Below, piece by piece: positions 21,224-33,000 of a DNA stretch of 64,000 bases; the first letter of the stretch is position 1, and every line of letters starts with the position of its first letter. The notes beneath the pieces are model-generated. The model was given only the letters and a program-made list of their open reading frames with translations. It was not told the DNA's origin and ran no database searches. Both the position numbers and the translations under genes were made by a program. Location of the stretch: assembly GCA_964019695.1 (NCBI GenBank), contig OZ026517.1, forward strand, positions 58,039,172 through 58,103,171, given 5' to 3'. This DNA comes from Loripinus fragilis. Lineage: Eukaryota > Mollusca > Bivalvia > Lucinida > Lucinidae.

Positions 21224-21308
21224 TAAGGCAGTGTAGGTTATATAAGAAGATTCAATATCACACTTGGACTGTATAAGATGGAGGACCGTCCGTGCCATTG
21301 AGGGGGTA
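21224..21308 (-). pseudogene. PDXK terminal exon, tandem copy 3 (decayed)
   Basis: The core coding motif survives as LHLIQSKCDIESSYITYTA. The acceptor and the first ~10 codons are deleted ('gagggggtagcatg' replaces them). An internal deletion of 'ctaacagcagt' removes the usual V-R-L-P-stop ending. It is flanked on both sides by the repeat-unit motif 'gagttagatatgtaactaag'. Confidence 0.75.
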
Positions 21309-21332
21309 GCATGAAAAGAGTTAGATATGTAA

Positions 21333-21448
21333 CTAAGGCAGTCTAACAGCAGTGTAGGTTATAGAAGGAGATTCAATGTCACTCTTGATCTGTATCAAGC
21401 AGAGTTCCATCTGTGCCATAGAGGGGGCCTTCTTTGGACCAATCTCAG
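21333..21448 (-). CDS. PDXK: PDXK terminal exon, tandem copy 4 (intact, most proximal)
   Basis: Minus strand: 'gtacattatag' then CTGAGATTGG. It is 116 nt, phase 1, ending TAG at 21333-21335. It encodes EIGPKKAPSMAQMELCLIQ then IKSDIESPSITYTAVRLP. It is the first copy reached after the exon at 28099-28165. Its polypyrimidine tract differs from copies 1 and 2, and it carries two changes in the conserved stretch (H to C, S to I), so it may not be the copy under strongest constraint. Confidence 0.85.
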
Positions 21449-21513
21449 CTATAATGTACAGAAATATATAAGATGAATGTGTCATCACACAAGATTTTGG
21501 TACTAATTGCATA

Positions 21514-21722
21514 TACAGTAAAACCTGTCTTAAGCCGCCACTCAAAAAGATGGCCAAAATTGGTTTTAAGACCAAATATTGCTTACTGGAGGTCAAAAGT
21601 ATTGCAGAATGCTCCCAGAGAACATTCTGCAGTACTTTAGACCTTCACTAGGCTACCATTTGTCTTAAAGACCTTTGTTTTGTCTATTTTTCAGTGACGG
21701 CTTAAGATAGGTTTTAAGGTAC
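21514..21722. mobile_element. MITE family P, copy 3
   Basis: Left end TACAGTAAAACCTGTCTTAAG; right part 'gacggcttaagataggtttt'; core 'attgcagaatgctcccagag'. It lies 65 bp upstream (in transcript direction) of terminal exon copy 4. Confidence 0.7.
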
Positions 21723-22487
21723 GCAAATGGCTCTAATTATTGCTGATGATGTCTTATCTAGCAAAGCTACAGGTCCAAATTTTTCTGCTTCTGCTTCCCC
21801 CAAGACCCCCTTGTAAATTCTAAATGTGTTTATTTTCATACTAACATGCTCATATACATTCGCCTAAGAGAAAAATATAGCAATTAACTTTTGTTGTTAA
21901 TTTACTATCCTTTAAATGGTTGATTTTTGTAATATACTTTGGGACACCAAGAGTGCACCCTGATCGCAACATTTTTGTCAAAATATTTTCAGGGGAGCAT
22001 GCCCCGCCCCTCTAGCAACAGTGCCTCTATACATTGTTACAGGGCTACCTACGCACCTATTATGTAATTCTCTCCTTAGGTAATTGGCCTTTTTTTATCG
22101 AAATTTTCGAAGAATGCTTATCATATATATACTTAAGTTCAACAAGCGTATACTGGCACTAATAGCTATTGTAGAAAAGACTTTTTATGGTTAAACAAAT
22201 AAATGCTTTCACTTAAGTGTCTTAAAAAATCTAGTTTAAGCTGTTGGAAAAAATCGACACCTGTTCCCAAAAAGAAAACCAAATGGAATGTCTCTTATTA
22301 AAAAAAATCAAACCTAGAGAGCATTCCTTCAAGCCTACCCTACCAGGTACCAGAACAACATTTTAAGTATGGCCTCATACTTTGAGCCATATATAGTGCA
22401 TTTCATTGAAATAATTATATGTCATGCATTCCATGGCTTTATATGTCATGTATTCCATGGCAAAGACCTGTCTTTACATGTATAAGG

Positions 22488-22915
22488 GAACATCATTAAG
22501 TCTCATGATCATTAAGGACAATGTCATATAACAATATGGCATGGTGGCTAAAATCTGCCGGTGCTTTGAATTTTGCGCCTTCACAAGAACAATGTCCAAT
22601 TTCGCTCTGAATTTCAGAAATAATCATAAGATATATGTAATATAGTTAACAATTTTGTTACTGAGTGAAACATACACAAACAGTAAATAAGTCAAGTATT
22701 ACCTTGAACTTGGTCAATTTTTGCACACAGAATTCTCCTATTTTCCTCCATCAGAAATTTAAGTTTTTGCACAAACATTTAGTGTGATATGTGATCTAGT
22801 ACAGCTGGAATTTAAAATTTACAAAATTTTATTCACAAGGTCACTTTTCTTGCTAATCCGATAACACTTAACACTCATATAAAATAGCCACTGACAATAA
22901 TATACATGTCAGTTA
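22488..22915 (+). repeat. Left arm of a ~430-bp inverted repeat
   Basis: Motifs such as 'aaggacaatgtcat', 'tgaattttgcgcc', 'aaattggacattgttct' (as complement) and 'gtgatctagtacagctgga' recur inverted at 26240-26650. The two arms bracket about 3.3 kb that holds no recognised gene. Confidence 0.65.
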
Positions 22916-23009
22916 TACAGGTAAGTTTACATACACGTCCACTAATCTATCTCGTTCTTCGGCAAATACAATGAATACAAAAAACATGAGTGGAGATTCG
23001 TGTATAATA

Positions 23010-23566
23010 GAGCTTTTTGGTTTCTGTAAAGGCGGTAACTTTAATTTTCATATCTCGGCGTGGTTCGGCTATTTCATCTGCTCAAAAAGGGAAATCCGGT
23101 TCTATCTATTGGTAGAGTTATTAAGTTGTTTTAGCCATGCAAACAAGCGTGATTTTCATGAAAATCCTGACCATATATACACTGAACTTACATTTATTAA
23201 CCCTTTAAGCGTATATTACAAAAACTCGTATGCCTTTGTCGTCTGAAATATTTGAAGACCCTTCGATATTCAGTGTAGATACAGATCAGACTGCTACTAT
23301 AGGAGCAGTCTGGTCTGGGTCCACACTGTATGCTTCTATATTTATGATAACGAATAAACAGACAATTTTCGGATGCACTTATTTTGCTTGTGTTTTAAGG
23401 GTTAATTCATATGATTTGTGTCTTCGCTGAGGTGTTCTTGCGCAAGATGATAGTTACTTTCGAATAAAACCACGCCTAATATTCAGCTATTACCTATGTC
23501 TTTAGAAGGTTGACCAGTCCTAATTTCCCATTCATGAGATGCTGCTGTTACAGTACCCCAAAAGTC
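23010..23566 (+). mobile_element. MITE family C, copy 2 (divergent)
   Basis: It runs from 'tttctgtaaaggcggtaact' to 'gctgctgttacagtacccca', with 'ggcgtggttcggctatttca' and a nested B2-type unit at 23196-23405 ('ttaaccctttaagcg...gttttaagggttaa'). Confidence 0.7.
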
Positions 23567-24224
23567 CTATAATAGGTAATATCGTGTTCTCTGGTCACTA
23601 TCTATATCTTGCACATGAGAGTTATTTTATAAAAACCCAGAGAATGCTATTCGATGGGCCAATGACATGACTTCAATTACCTGTGGGCGCTTCAGAAGGC
23701 TATCATTTCCAATTAATATAGAATATATTTTTCTTAAGATCACTTTTGTCTCAGCAACATAGGTTAACAAATAGTTAAGATTAAGGCCATATTTAAAATA
23801 AAATTTCATATCTTTAGGCAGTCTTCATTGTTCGAAAATTACTGATTTGGGTGTTCCCAGCCTTTAAGGTGTTAATGTTCAAAGAGGTTGTGGTAGGTTT
23901 AGCGTTCCAAACAAGTACTACTCTAATTCTTACTTGAGTGTTTGGTACTTGTTGCATTTATACGTAGAACCTCCTTTGAAAGCTGACAGACCTTTCCAGC
24001 GAAGCAGGTGATCTAAAATTTGGTGTGGGTCTTCGACTGAGAAGCGAAATGTCAGGCAAGTCTATGCATTTGTACAGGCTCGCCTAACTTTTGTTGCTCT
24101 ATAATGAGAGAGGTGTCATACTCTCATGTTCTGGCTCATTTATGGCGTGTGCGTTTTTCAGAGCTTTTATAACACAAATTTTGAAGCCATGTAATCTTAC
24201 TAAACAGAGCTCTAGATTGGCAGG

Positions 24225-24392
24225 GTTTTATCGTATAATTGTGAATACTTCCATATCTATCGGTCCAAACATTTGTGTTGGGTACTTAAAAGAACCGTCT
24301 TCTTGAAACGGTTCTTTTGAGAAGCCACAACATATGTTTACTTGAGAAATTAGAAAATAAAGATTTAATGGTGCACTATTGGCAAGAGCCTG
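24225..24392. mobile_element. MITE family F, copy 5
   Basis: Hairpin 'aaaagaaccgtcttcttgaa/acggttcttttgag', with 'acatttgtgttgggtact' before and 'cacaacatatgtttacttg' after. Confidence 0.65.
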
Positions 24393-25639
24393 CTTAATGT
24401 GAGTCTACATTCCCTGAGTTGATTCTGACCAGCCTGAGCATCGTCACAGTCCTACCATAAGCAATTGGGGATGATTAGCAAATGCCACACTCACAGACAA
24501 CAGACCAATCCCTGGCAATGAGTGGAAGAGACACAAGGTAATTGCAGCCACACGACAGCAAGTACAGTAAAGCAACCAGCTATCGCTTCTTCATCCAGAT
24601 GATTGCAATAGTATATACTTCATTAAGTAAGCGCACTTAAGACAAATGCTTTTTTTCAGTGTCTAAGGACCTTAATTTGCTTAAGCAGTCAACTGAGACT
24701 CTATCAGACTGGAGATATCTGCAGGATTCCGCATGTAAAATTCGAGCATTTTCATTTGTGAGAGCTGCTTACTGCGTTCCTGCATTATATTATACTTCCA
24801 TTTAACAATCACTGTCAACTAAGCTCTAGGATCTGATGCGATATGTGTTTAACTAAATGTGCTTGTACGAAGTCCAAAATCGGTCTGATCACCTTTACTG
24901 TAGAATGGAATGTGTGAGCTCGTACCAAAAGAGGTGACGGCTAATAAGCTGCTACATTTTCTTTTATTAAACTTTGCACTTTCTCTTTTAAAAAACTTTC
25001 TGTGTTGCTCTATTCATTGTCCGAAACATTACAAACTTATAGACTAAAGCATTTGAGGCCCCTCTACCAGTAGCTGCTTAGCTTCCACTAAAAACCTCTT
25101 GTTTTCAGTGCATGGAGTCTAACTGGTGAATTTATTGTTCATGCATTAAATGATGTGTCGTTTTCAGTGTGTTGCACAATGAGGATTATGGTCATCAGTC
25201 TGGCGGTTTGGACATACGTTTTACTTCATTGTCGTTCATTGACTTTTAAAAAACGCTGTGTCATTTTTTAGCGTTAAATGTCAATGTATATCACGCACTA
25301 ATATAAAATGTTTATTTTATTTATTGCCTAAGTTTTTCTTCAATTTCTTAATTTGATTATAACCTTTGGCATTAATAGTCAAATTGCATCCAAGGCTGTG
25401 AAAGCTCACACGCTCTTATTTAAGCATTCCTTTCCATTGAATCCAGTGAGCAGGCATCATGCCAAAGACAATCTATTGGTGTAAAAGAGAAGCTAAATGA
25501 GCAATCGAACAACAATCTCCAAATTTTGAAACATCTAAGAAAATGAGAATACTTGTAATCGCGTAGTCAATGGGGTGCCATCGCAAGCACCCACGTTCTC
25601 GAAGAAATTTAATGATAATTGACCTATTGACTATACCTC
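24393..25639. other. Unannotated intronic stretch, nothing recognised
   Basis: Base composition is slightly less AT-rich at 24400-24600, but no frame or motif is recognisable and no repeat partner was seen in the window. Confidence 0.4.
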
Positions 25640-25714
25640 AAGGTCACAAGTTTGACCATAGGGTGAACATTTAACTTGTATCCTGTTCTGCTCACCATCT
25701 CCTTCAGTTTGATA

Positions 25715-26065
25715 TGCTACACGACCATGTTTGGAAAAAAAATAAAAAATTTGACCCCCAAGTCCCACCCGCTGGAGTATGACCCAGGCGACATAATGAA
25801 AATCCCATTTCTTTTATTTTTGAGAACAAACATAAAGTTTGGTATAAAAAATCTTTGAAATTGACTTTTCAAATATGATAGTTGACCTTTGAACCTTCCC
25901 TGGGGCCCCAGTGGGATGGTCGCACACCCCACACATATGAAAATCTCGCACACAATGGTTGGATTTCGTCCAATGGTTAAGGAGGATAGAGCATAACATA
26001 CAGACGGATGGACGGACAAACGGACAGACAGAAGGATAGAGGCAATTACAATACCCCCTTTAAAA
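25715..26065 (-). mobile_element. 'Ccgtccgtc' tandem-cored element, single unit
   Basis: Reverse-oriented relative of the element at 39665-40560. It shares 'accttccctggggcccca', 'tggatttcgtccaatggtta', the runs 'gacggatggacggacaaacg', and the end 'cccctttaaaaagggttgg'. No coding function. Confidence 0.6.
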
Positions 26066-26239
26066 AGGGTTGGTGATAATGAAGAAGAATACCATGTCAC
26101 GTGCACTAATTGGATTCAGCTTTATATTCATACTAGGAAGTCCGGCTCATAAATATGTATTACAATTATACATATATGTATTATTTGTATTTTCCTATTC
26201 ATGATATGGATTGGTAGCCCTGTTTACAGGGTGTAGATA

Positions 26240-26649
26240 AACATGTACATTACGCCTGGTCGGCTATTATATGCGTGTTATGTACTATCGGTTTAGCAAG
26301 AAAAGTGAACTTTTGAGTTAAATTTTGTTAAATTTAAATTCCAGCTGTACTAGATCACATATCACACTACATGTTTGTGCAAAAAACTTAAATTTCTTAT
26401 GGAGGAAAATAGGAGAATTGTGTTTGCAAAAATTGACCAAGTTCAAGGTAATATTTGACTTATTTACTGTTTGTGTATATTTCACTCAGCAACAAAATCG
26501 TAAACTATATTACATATATCTTATGATTATTTCTGAAATTCAGAGCGAAATTGGACATTGTTCTTGTGACGGCGCAAAATTCAAAGCACCCGCAGATTTT
26601 AGCCACCACGCCATATTGTTGCATGACATTGTCCTTAAGTCATGCGCTC
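26240..26649 (-). repeat. Right arm of a ~430-bp inverted repeat
   Basis: Mirror copy of 22488-22915, e.g. 'tccagctgtactagatcac' and 'gaaattcagagcgaaattgg'. The frame at 26325-26657 is a by-product of this repeat. Confidence 0.65.
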
Positions 26650-26655
26650 TTATAT

Positions 26656-26949
26656 GAGGGTCTGGATGGAGGAGGGGGTCTGGTATTCACTATTCATTAA
26701 AAATATAGCCCATTATTCATCTCATTAAAATTTTGGGCTATTCATTAAAATTAGACCAATTATTCATTAAAAGTAAGGAAGATGGCAAAGAAATCTGATT
26801 ATTCATTAACTTTTTCTTCAATTCATTAAAAAATAGAATTATTCATTAATTCTTAATCCCTCATTATTCATTATTTTTTTCTCATTATTCACTATTCATT
26901 ATAAAAAAGGGCCATTATTCACTAATCATTATACCCCATACAGACCCTC
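26656..26949. mobile_element. ATTCATTA-rich element with 6-bp target duplication TTATAT
   Basis: Ends GAGGGTCTGGATGG and CCATACAGACCCTC are inverted repeats. TTATAT flanks both sides (26650-26655, 26950-26955). The 294-bp interior is dominated by degenerate 'attcattaaaa' and 'attattcatt' units, more than ten of them. Confidence 0.75.
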
Positions 26950-26956
26950 TTATATA

Positions 26957-27249
26957 GCTTCATAGTTTTTTAGTATGTGATTTTAATCATACGGAAAGAT
27001 AAATACATTTTAGGGCTTATATTTGGGGGATTTGGGGAGATGGTGAACTATTTTAGGGATTTTGGAAGCGAAGGCAAATACTTTTAGGGAGACGAGGAAA
27101 TTATTTGCAAGTATTTGGGGATATCAATGCATTATTTTCAGGGGCCAAGGGAGCACAGACCCATCTGGGGGCCTCACTTATGAAAAAAGGAGCTCATTGT
27201 AAGGCTAAAAATACGTTACCTTGAAAAATGCATAATTTATGCTTTTGTT
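26957..27249. other. Nothing recognised
   Basis: G-rich on the + strand ('tttgggggatttggggaga'), with no frame or repeat partner noticed. Confidence 0.35.
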
Positions 27250-27445
27250 TATTTGATTTGATTCTTTACGTCCCCTTCAACACTTTTTAGCTATGCTGGG
27301 ACGGGTCTTCCTGGGTTGAACCAGTACTAAGCAGGAATTAATGTGTCTTGCTTATTGACACAACACAGTGCCACCGGTTAAGCTTGACCCTGCAACTCCT
27401 AGATCTAAAGTCAAACACTCTACCACTGAGCCACTGCGCTTCCAC
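27250..27445 (-). mobile_element. tRNA-derived SINE, copy 2
   Basis: On the minus strand it starts 'gcgcagtggctcagtggtag', an A-box-like start, with a degraded B box, then 'acacattaattcctgc' and 'ctggttcaacccaggaagac'. It ends at 'gggacgtaaagaatcaaatc'. Confidence 0.8.
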
Positions 27446-27832
27446 ATAATTTATATTTGGGTTCACTTAGGTCAAAACAAGTGTATCATTTTTGTAGTTT
27501 GTTAGACTTTGATAAATTTGAAAAATGTCATTAGCAAATGGCTTAATTGACCTACATGTAGCTGCTTGCTAGCTGACCCCTGAGTCCAGCGTATCATTAG
27601 TAAATGCTTTTAATTTTCCCAGAGTTCAGCATAGCGACTTAAATTACTAATTTTCTTTCTTTTTTCAAATACTGGAGGGAAGCGTTTTGGAGTTTTATAA
27701 TGACTGTTTTGTGTTTTCAGTGAGTATCTTATTTGATAAATATGAACAATTGAATATCATTGATGGAATTGATTTTCTTTAAACATTTCCAGCATAAGTA
27801 AGTTTTGAAAATCTTTCTATGCAATAAATAAT

Positions 27833-28069
27833 GAGCCAGTGCATGAGATTTTCAACAATGTGGTGTATGCGACCAGCAAAGCCTCAGATCAGCCTGCGCA
27901 TACGCGCAGTCTGATCAGAGCCTTTACTAGTCGCTTCAGATTTGTATGATTGTTAAGCTACTGACTGAATACCATTTGGAGTTTCTAAGCTTAAAATTAG
28001 GCTGCAGAGGCTCGTCTGAGTCTACACTTGTCAAAATGTCAAATTGTTGGAAATCTCATGCCACGGCTC
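27833..28069 (-). mobile_element. MITE family A, copy 5
   Basis: Full-length copy from GAGCCAGTGCATGAG to 'aatctcatgccacggctc'. Its end lies 29 bp from the donor side of the PDXK exon at 28099-28165. Confidence 0.82.
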
Positions 28070-28098
28070 ATATGTGAGTTCCTGTGGAGATTACATAC

Positions 28099-28165
28099 CT
28101 TTCGCTGACAGAAGTGTTCGCTCAATTACAGCTTGAACTGTAGAGACTGTCTTTTCTAACGCACT
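28099..28165 (-). CDS. PDXK: PDXK 67-nt exon (helix after the catalytic segment)
   Basis: Minus strand: 'tatattttcag' then AGTGCG; it ends ...GCGAAAG before 'gtatgt'. Phase 0 in, phase 1 out. It encodes SALEKTVSTVQAVIERTLL then SAK, aligning with vertebrate '[21 protein letters not shown]'-type sequence just after the catalytic GTGDLF exon. Its donor phase fits all three intact terminal exons. It sits between a family A MITE and a long palindrome. Confidence 0.9.
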
Positions 28166-28184
28166 CTGAAAATATATAACAATA

Positions 28185-28603
28185 TCACACTTGTAAATGT
28201 ATACGTCGATTTGGTGGTATTTACGCGTATTGCCATAACTTCATAGATCAGAAGTGGTAGATATTGATGTTAATACTATATAGAAAAACATGCCATATGC
28301 CTAAAGGACTATAGTCTTCAATCATTTTTAAGCATTCCGTATGTGCATGGCTATTTATGTAAGCATTTAGGAATAGATTCGAGTACCGATCATCTAGATC
28401 GGTACTCGAATCTATTCCTCAATGCTTACATAAATCGCCATGCACATACTGAATACTTAAGAATGACCTAATTCTATAGTCCTTTAGGCATATGGCATGT
28501 TTTTCTATAAAGTATTAACACCAATATCTACCACTTCCGGTCTATGAAGTACCTGCAATACGCGTAAATACAAGCAAATCGACGTATACATTTACCAGTG
28601 TGA
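28185..28603. repeat. 419-bp near-perfect palindrome
   Basis: The outer ends are 'tcacacttgtaaatgtatac' and its complement ending GTGTGA. The arms remain almost fully complementary through 'ttaggaatagattcgagtac', meeting at 28394 ('ccgatcatctagatcgg'). ATA lies on both sides, a possible 3-bp target duplication. The left end is 19 bp from the acceptor of the PDXK exon at 28099-28165. Confidence 0.85.
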
Positions 28604-28789
28604 ATATACAATTGATGCATTCTTTTGAGGTTAACATCAGGATTTATCAACCTTCAGAAAGTGATGTCCACCAAGGGGAAGCATACATGGAAATTGATAA
28701 CCTTTGCTATTTGCTTGAATCCTGCTGCGCAAATTGTTCTTTCCAAAAAAAAAAATATACATTTACAAGAAATATTCTTTGTTTTATAC

Positions 28790-29818
28790 CAGTTGAACTC
28801 AATAATGAAATTATACCAGCTTTAACACAATTTATTCTTAAACAGACATATTAGTCGTATACCAGACTTTTCACTTACGTTTTGGTGTTTGTATATTTCC
28901 TGGATATACCAATGCAGCTCTAGCAATAAGGCGTACATTTTCCCTAGTTGACATGATTACAAACACCACATTTTCAAATTGCCCTTAGTGTTTTTAAAAT
29001 TGGTGTGGTTCGACAGTAAAATATGCATTGTAAGCATCAAAATACATTTCAAAGCAATTTATAATTAGCAAAGCAGTAAAATATTGCGCTTTCTACTCCC
29101 ACCCCTCATTTTACGTCTTTCTACTGGGTGCCGTTTAGACCAGACGTTGAGTAAATGCTTTGCTAGTTTTCAAAAAGTAAAAGTGCTAAACTGTAAAGGA
29201 AAGAAGTGCTATTCATTTCCAAAACTTTACAATATCCTTCCTGCGCATGCGTACGAAATATACTTAGAATTGTGACATTTGTCACTGGAAAGGTGAAACT
29301 GGTGTCTTTTAGTTTGTTTTTAGATGCTTTCCCCCCTAGACCCAAGATACCCTTTGGACAATGACATGTCGCTGTAAACATATACATCATATGTAAAGGG
29401 CGTCTTTGGTCTAGGGGGTGGGGGGGAGGGGTTGTAGAAGCCAAAGAAGACATCAAATATCTGACAAAAATAGTCTGCTTTGCCAAATGGTCGTTTTTAT
29501 TGTACATCAACTGTATAAAAATATATACTCTATCCTGATAGACCATTTGTTTACCTTAGTGTAACCGTCTATTTCACATACATGTTACTGAAATAACAAG
29601 CACAGTTGATGATCATAATAAATTTTCATTCAAAACGAAGTAGGATTATTATATGCATTAAGGACTGAAACGATTATAATATACGGACTAGGCTGCAAGG
29701 GTGCATATACGGCTGGTCAATATGTTTTTGTTGAATGAGTGTCTCCAGTCCTTATTTCAACAAAATAAAACGAACGTCTCATTTAGGGAAATGGCACGCC
29801 TGACCGCTAGAAATTCTT
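28790..29818 (+). repeat. ~1-kb duplicated segment, left copy
   Basis: Aligns over its length with 37297-38352: 'accagacttttcacttac', 'attttccctagttgacatga', 'ctactcccacccctcatttt', 'ctgggtgccgtttagaccag' and 'gtgtctccagtccttatttc'. An internal inverted pair 'ccccctagacccaaga...tctttggtctaggggg' lies at 29332-29422. Frames within it are not conserved as protein between the copies. Confidence 0.8.
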
Positions 29819-30089
29819 GATAACCTTTACCATTTGCTTGAATCCTGCTGCGCAAATAATTGTTCTTGTCAAAGATTTTTTATATACATTTACAAGAATT
29901 ATTCTTTGTTTTATACCAGTTGATAGATAGTGCATAAAAAGAGAGCAGATTTCCGGAAGGACATATTTTGTTACACTGTAACGGTGTAACAATATATAAG
30001 GTCTAAGAAAGAATATTAATATACAAGGTCAAAGAAAGAATAACAATATGGTGGGCCTACACTGAACTGTTACAAATGCAAGATAAAGA

Positions 30090-33000
30090 CAAAAGTGTAA
30101 TAAATTGGACATCCTCCACTGAAACAACTGAAACAATGTAAATCAGTTGAAATCTAATGAAACAGACTGTAACAATAAGAAACAAGCATCTTCAAGAGAT
30201 TTTTTATAGACTAAATCTGCCTGAAACAGCTGAAACAAGTGTAACAAATGAAACGAGCTTAAAAAAAATGGACATCTTCTACCGAAACAACTGAAACAAT
30301 GGAAATGAATAGAAAACTAATGTAACAGACTGTAACGATAAGTATCAAGCATCTTCAAGAGATTTTTTATAGACTCAATCTGCCTGAAACTGCTGAAACA
30401 AGTGTAACGAATGAAACGGGCTTAAAAAAATTGGACATCTTCTACCGAAACAACTGAAACAATGGAAATGAATAGAAAACTAATGAAACGAACCGTAACA
30501 ATCAGTAACCAGTATCTTCAGTGATTTTTTTTTAGACAAAATCTGCCTGAAACAGCTGAAACAAGTGTAACGAATGAAACGAGCTTAAAAAAATGGACAT
30601 CTTCTACCGAAACAACTGAAACAATGGAAATGAATAGAAAACTAATGAAACGAGCCGTAACAATGAGTAACCAGTATCTTCAGTGATTTTTTTTTAGACA
30701 AAATCTGCCTGTAACAGCTGAAACAAGTGTAACGAATGAAACGAGCTTAAAAAAAATGGACATCTTCTACCGAAACAACTGAAACAATGGAAATGAATAG
30801 AAAACTAATGAAACGAACCATAACAATGAGTAACCAGTATCTTCAGTGATTTTTTTAGACAAAATCTGCCTGAAACTGCTGAAACAAGTGTAACAAATGA
30901 AACGAGCTTAAAAAAAATGGACATCTTCTACCGAAACAACTGAAACAATGGAAATGAATAGAAAACTAATGTAACAGACTGTAACGATAAGTAACAAGCA
31001 TCTTCTAGAGATTTTTTATAGACTCAATCTGCCTGAAACTGCTGAAACAAGTGTAACGAATGAAACAGGCTTAAAAAAATTGGACATCTTCTACCGAAAC
31101 AACTGAAACAATGGAAATGAATAGAAAACTAATGAAACGAACCGTAAAAATCAGTAACCAGTATCTTCAGTTATTTTTTTTAGACAAAATCTGCCTGAAA
31201 CAGCTGAAACAAGTGTAACGAATGAAAAGAGCTTAAAAAAAATGGACATCTTCTACCGAAACAACTGAAACAATGGAAATGAATAGAAAACTAATGAAAC
31301 GAACAGTAACAATGAGTAACCAGTATCTTCAGTGATTTTTTTTTTAGACAAAATCTGCCTGAAACAGCTGAAACAAGTGTAACGAATGAAACGAGCTTAA
31401 AAAAAATGGACATCTTCTACCGAAACAACTGAAACAATGGAAATGAATAGAAAACTAATGAGATTTTTTTTTAGACAAAATCTGCCTGAAACTGCTGAAA
31501 CAAGTGTAACAAATGAAACGGGCTTAAAAAAATTGGACATCTTCTACCGAAACAACTGAAACAATGGAAATGAATAGAAAACTAATGAAACGAACCGTAA
31601 CAATGAGTAACCAGTATCTTCATTGAAATTTTTTTAGACAAAATCTGCCTGAAACTGCTGAAACAAGTGTAACGAATGAAACGGGCTAAAAAAAATGGAC
31701 ATCTTCCCTTGAAACAACTGAAACAATGGAAATGAATGGAAAACTAATGAAACAGACTGTAACAAAAAGTAACCAGTATCTTCATGGAATTTTTTTTTAC
31801 AAAATCTGCCTGAAACTGCTGAAACAAGTGTAACGAATGAAACAGGCTTAAAAAAAAATGGACATCTTCTACCGAAACAACTGAAACAATGGAAATGAAT
31901 AGAAAACTAATGAAACACACTGTAACAATAAGTAACAAGCATCTTCAAGAGATTTTTTGTAGGCTCAATCTGCCTGAAACAGCTGAAACAAGTGTAACGA
32001 ATGAAACGGGCTTAAAAAAATTGGACATCTTCTACCGAAACAACTGAAACAATGGAAATGAACAAAAAACTAATGAAACGAACCGTAACAATGAGTAACC
32101 AGTATCTTCAGTGAATTTTTTTTAGACAAAATCTGCCTGAAACTGCTGAAACAAGTGTAACAAATGAAACGGGCTTAAAAAAAAAATGGACATCTTCTAC
32201 CGAAACAACTGAAACAATGGAAATGAATAGAAAACTAATGTAACAGACTGTAACGATAAGTAACAAGCATCTTCAAGAGATTTTTTATAGACTCAATCTG
32301 CCTGAAACTGCTGAAACAAGTGTAACGAATGAAACGGGCTTAAAAAAATTGGACATCTTCTACCGAAACAACTGAAACAATGGAAATGAATAGAAAACTA
32401 ATGAAACGAACCGTAACAATGAGTAACCAGTATCTTCAGTGAATTTTTTTTAGACAAAATCTGCCTGAAACAGCTGAAACAAGTGTAACGAATGAAACGA
32501 GCTTAAAAAAAATGGACATCTTCTACCGAAACAACTGAAACAATGGAAATGAATAGAAAACTAATGTAACAGACTGTAACAAAAAGTAACAAGCATCTTC
32601 AAGAGATTTTTTATAGACTCAATCTGCCTGAAACTGCTGAAACAAGTGTAACAAATGAAACGGGCTTAAAAAAATTGGACATCTTCTACCGAAACAACTG
32701 AAACAATGGAAATAAATAGAAAACTAATGAAACACACTGTAACAATGAGTGACCAGTATCTTCAGTGAATTTTTTTAGACAAAATCTGCCTGAAACAGCT
32801 GAAACAAGTGTAACGAATGAAACGGGCTTAAAAAAATTGGACATCTTCTACCAAAACAACTGAAACAATGGAAATGAATAGAAAACTAATGAAACAGACT
32901 GTAACAATAAGTAACCAGTATCTTCATTGAAATATTTTTAGGCAAAGTCTGCCTGAAACTGCTGAAACAAGTGTAACGAATGAAACGAGCTTAAAAAAAA

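Noticed and set aside
25676..26106. 129-codon minus frame with SVRLSVHPSVCYALSS
   Set aside because: Classic translation of 'gacggacggac' repeat tracts within a mobile element, not a protein gene.
28600..28854. Overlapping + frames that might be an exon (IYQPSESDVHQGEAYMEID)
   Set aside because: Part of the sequence recurs at 29815-29900 as non-coding repeat, the frame is not kept, and no splice sites fit either gene.
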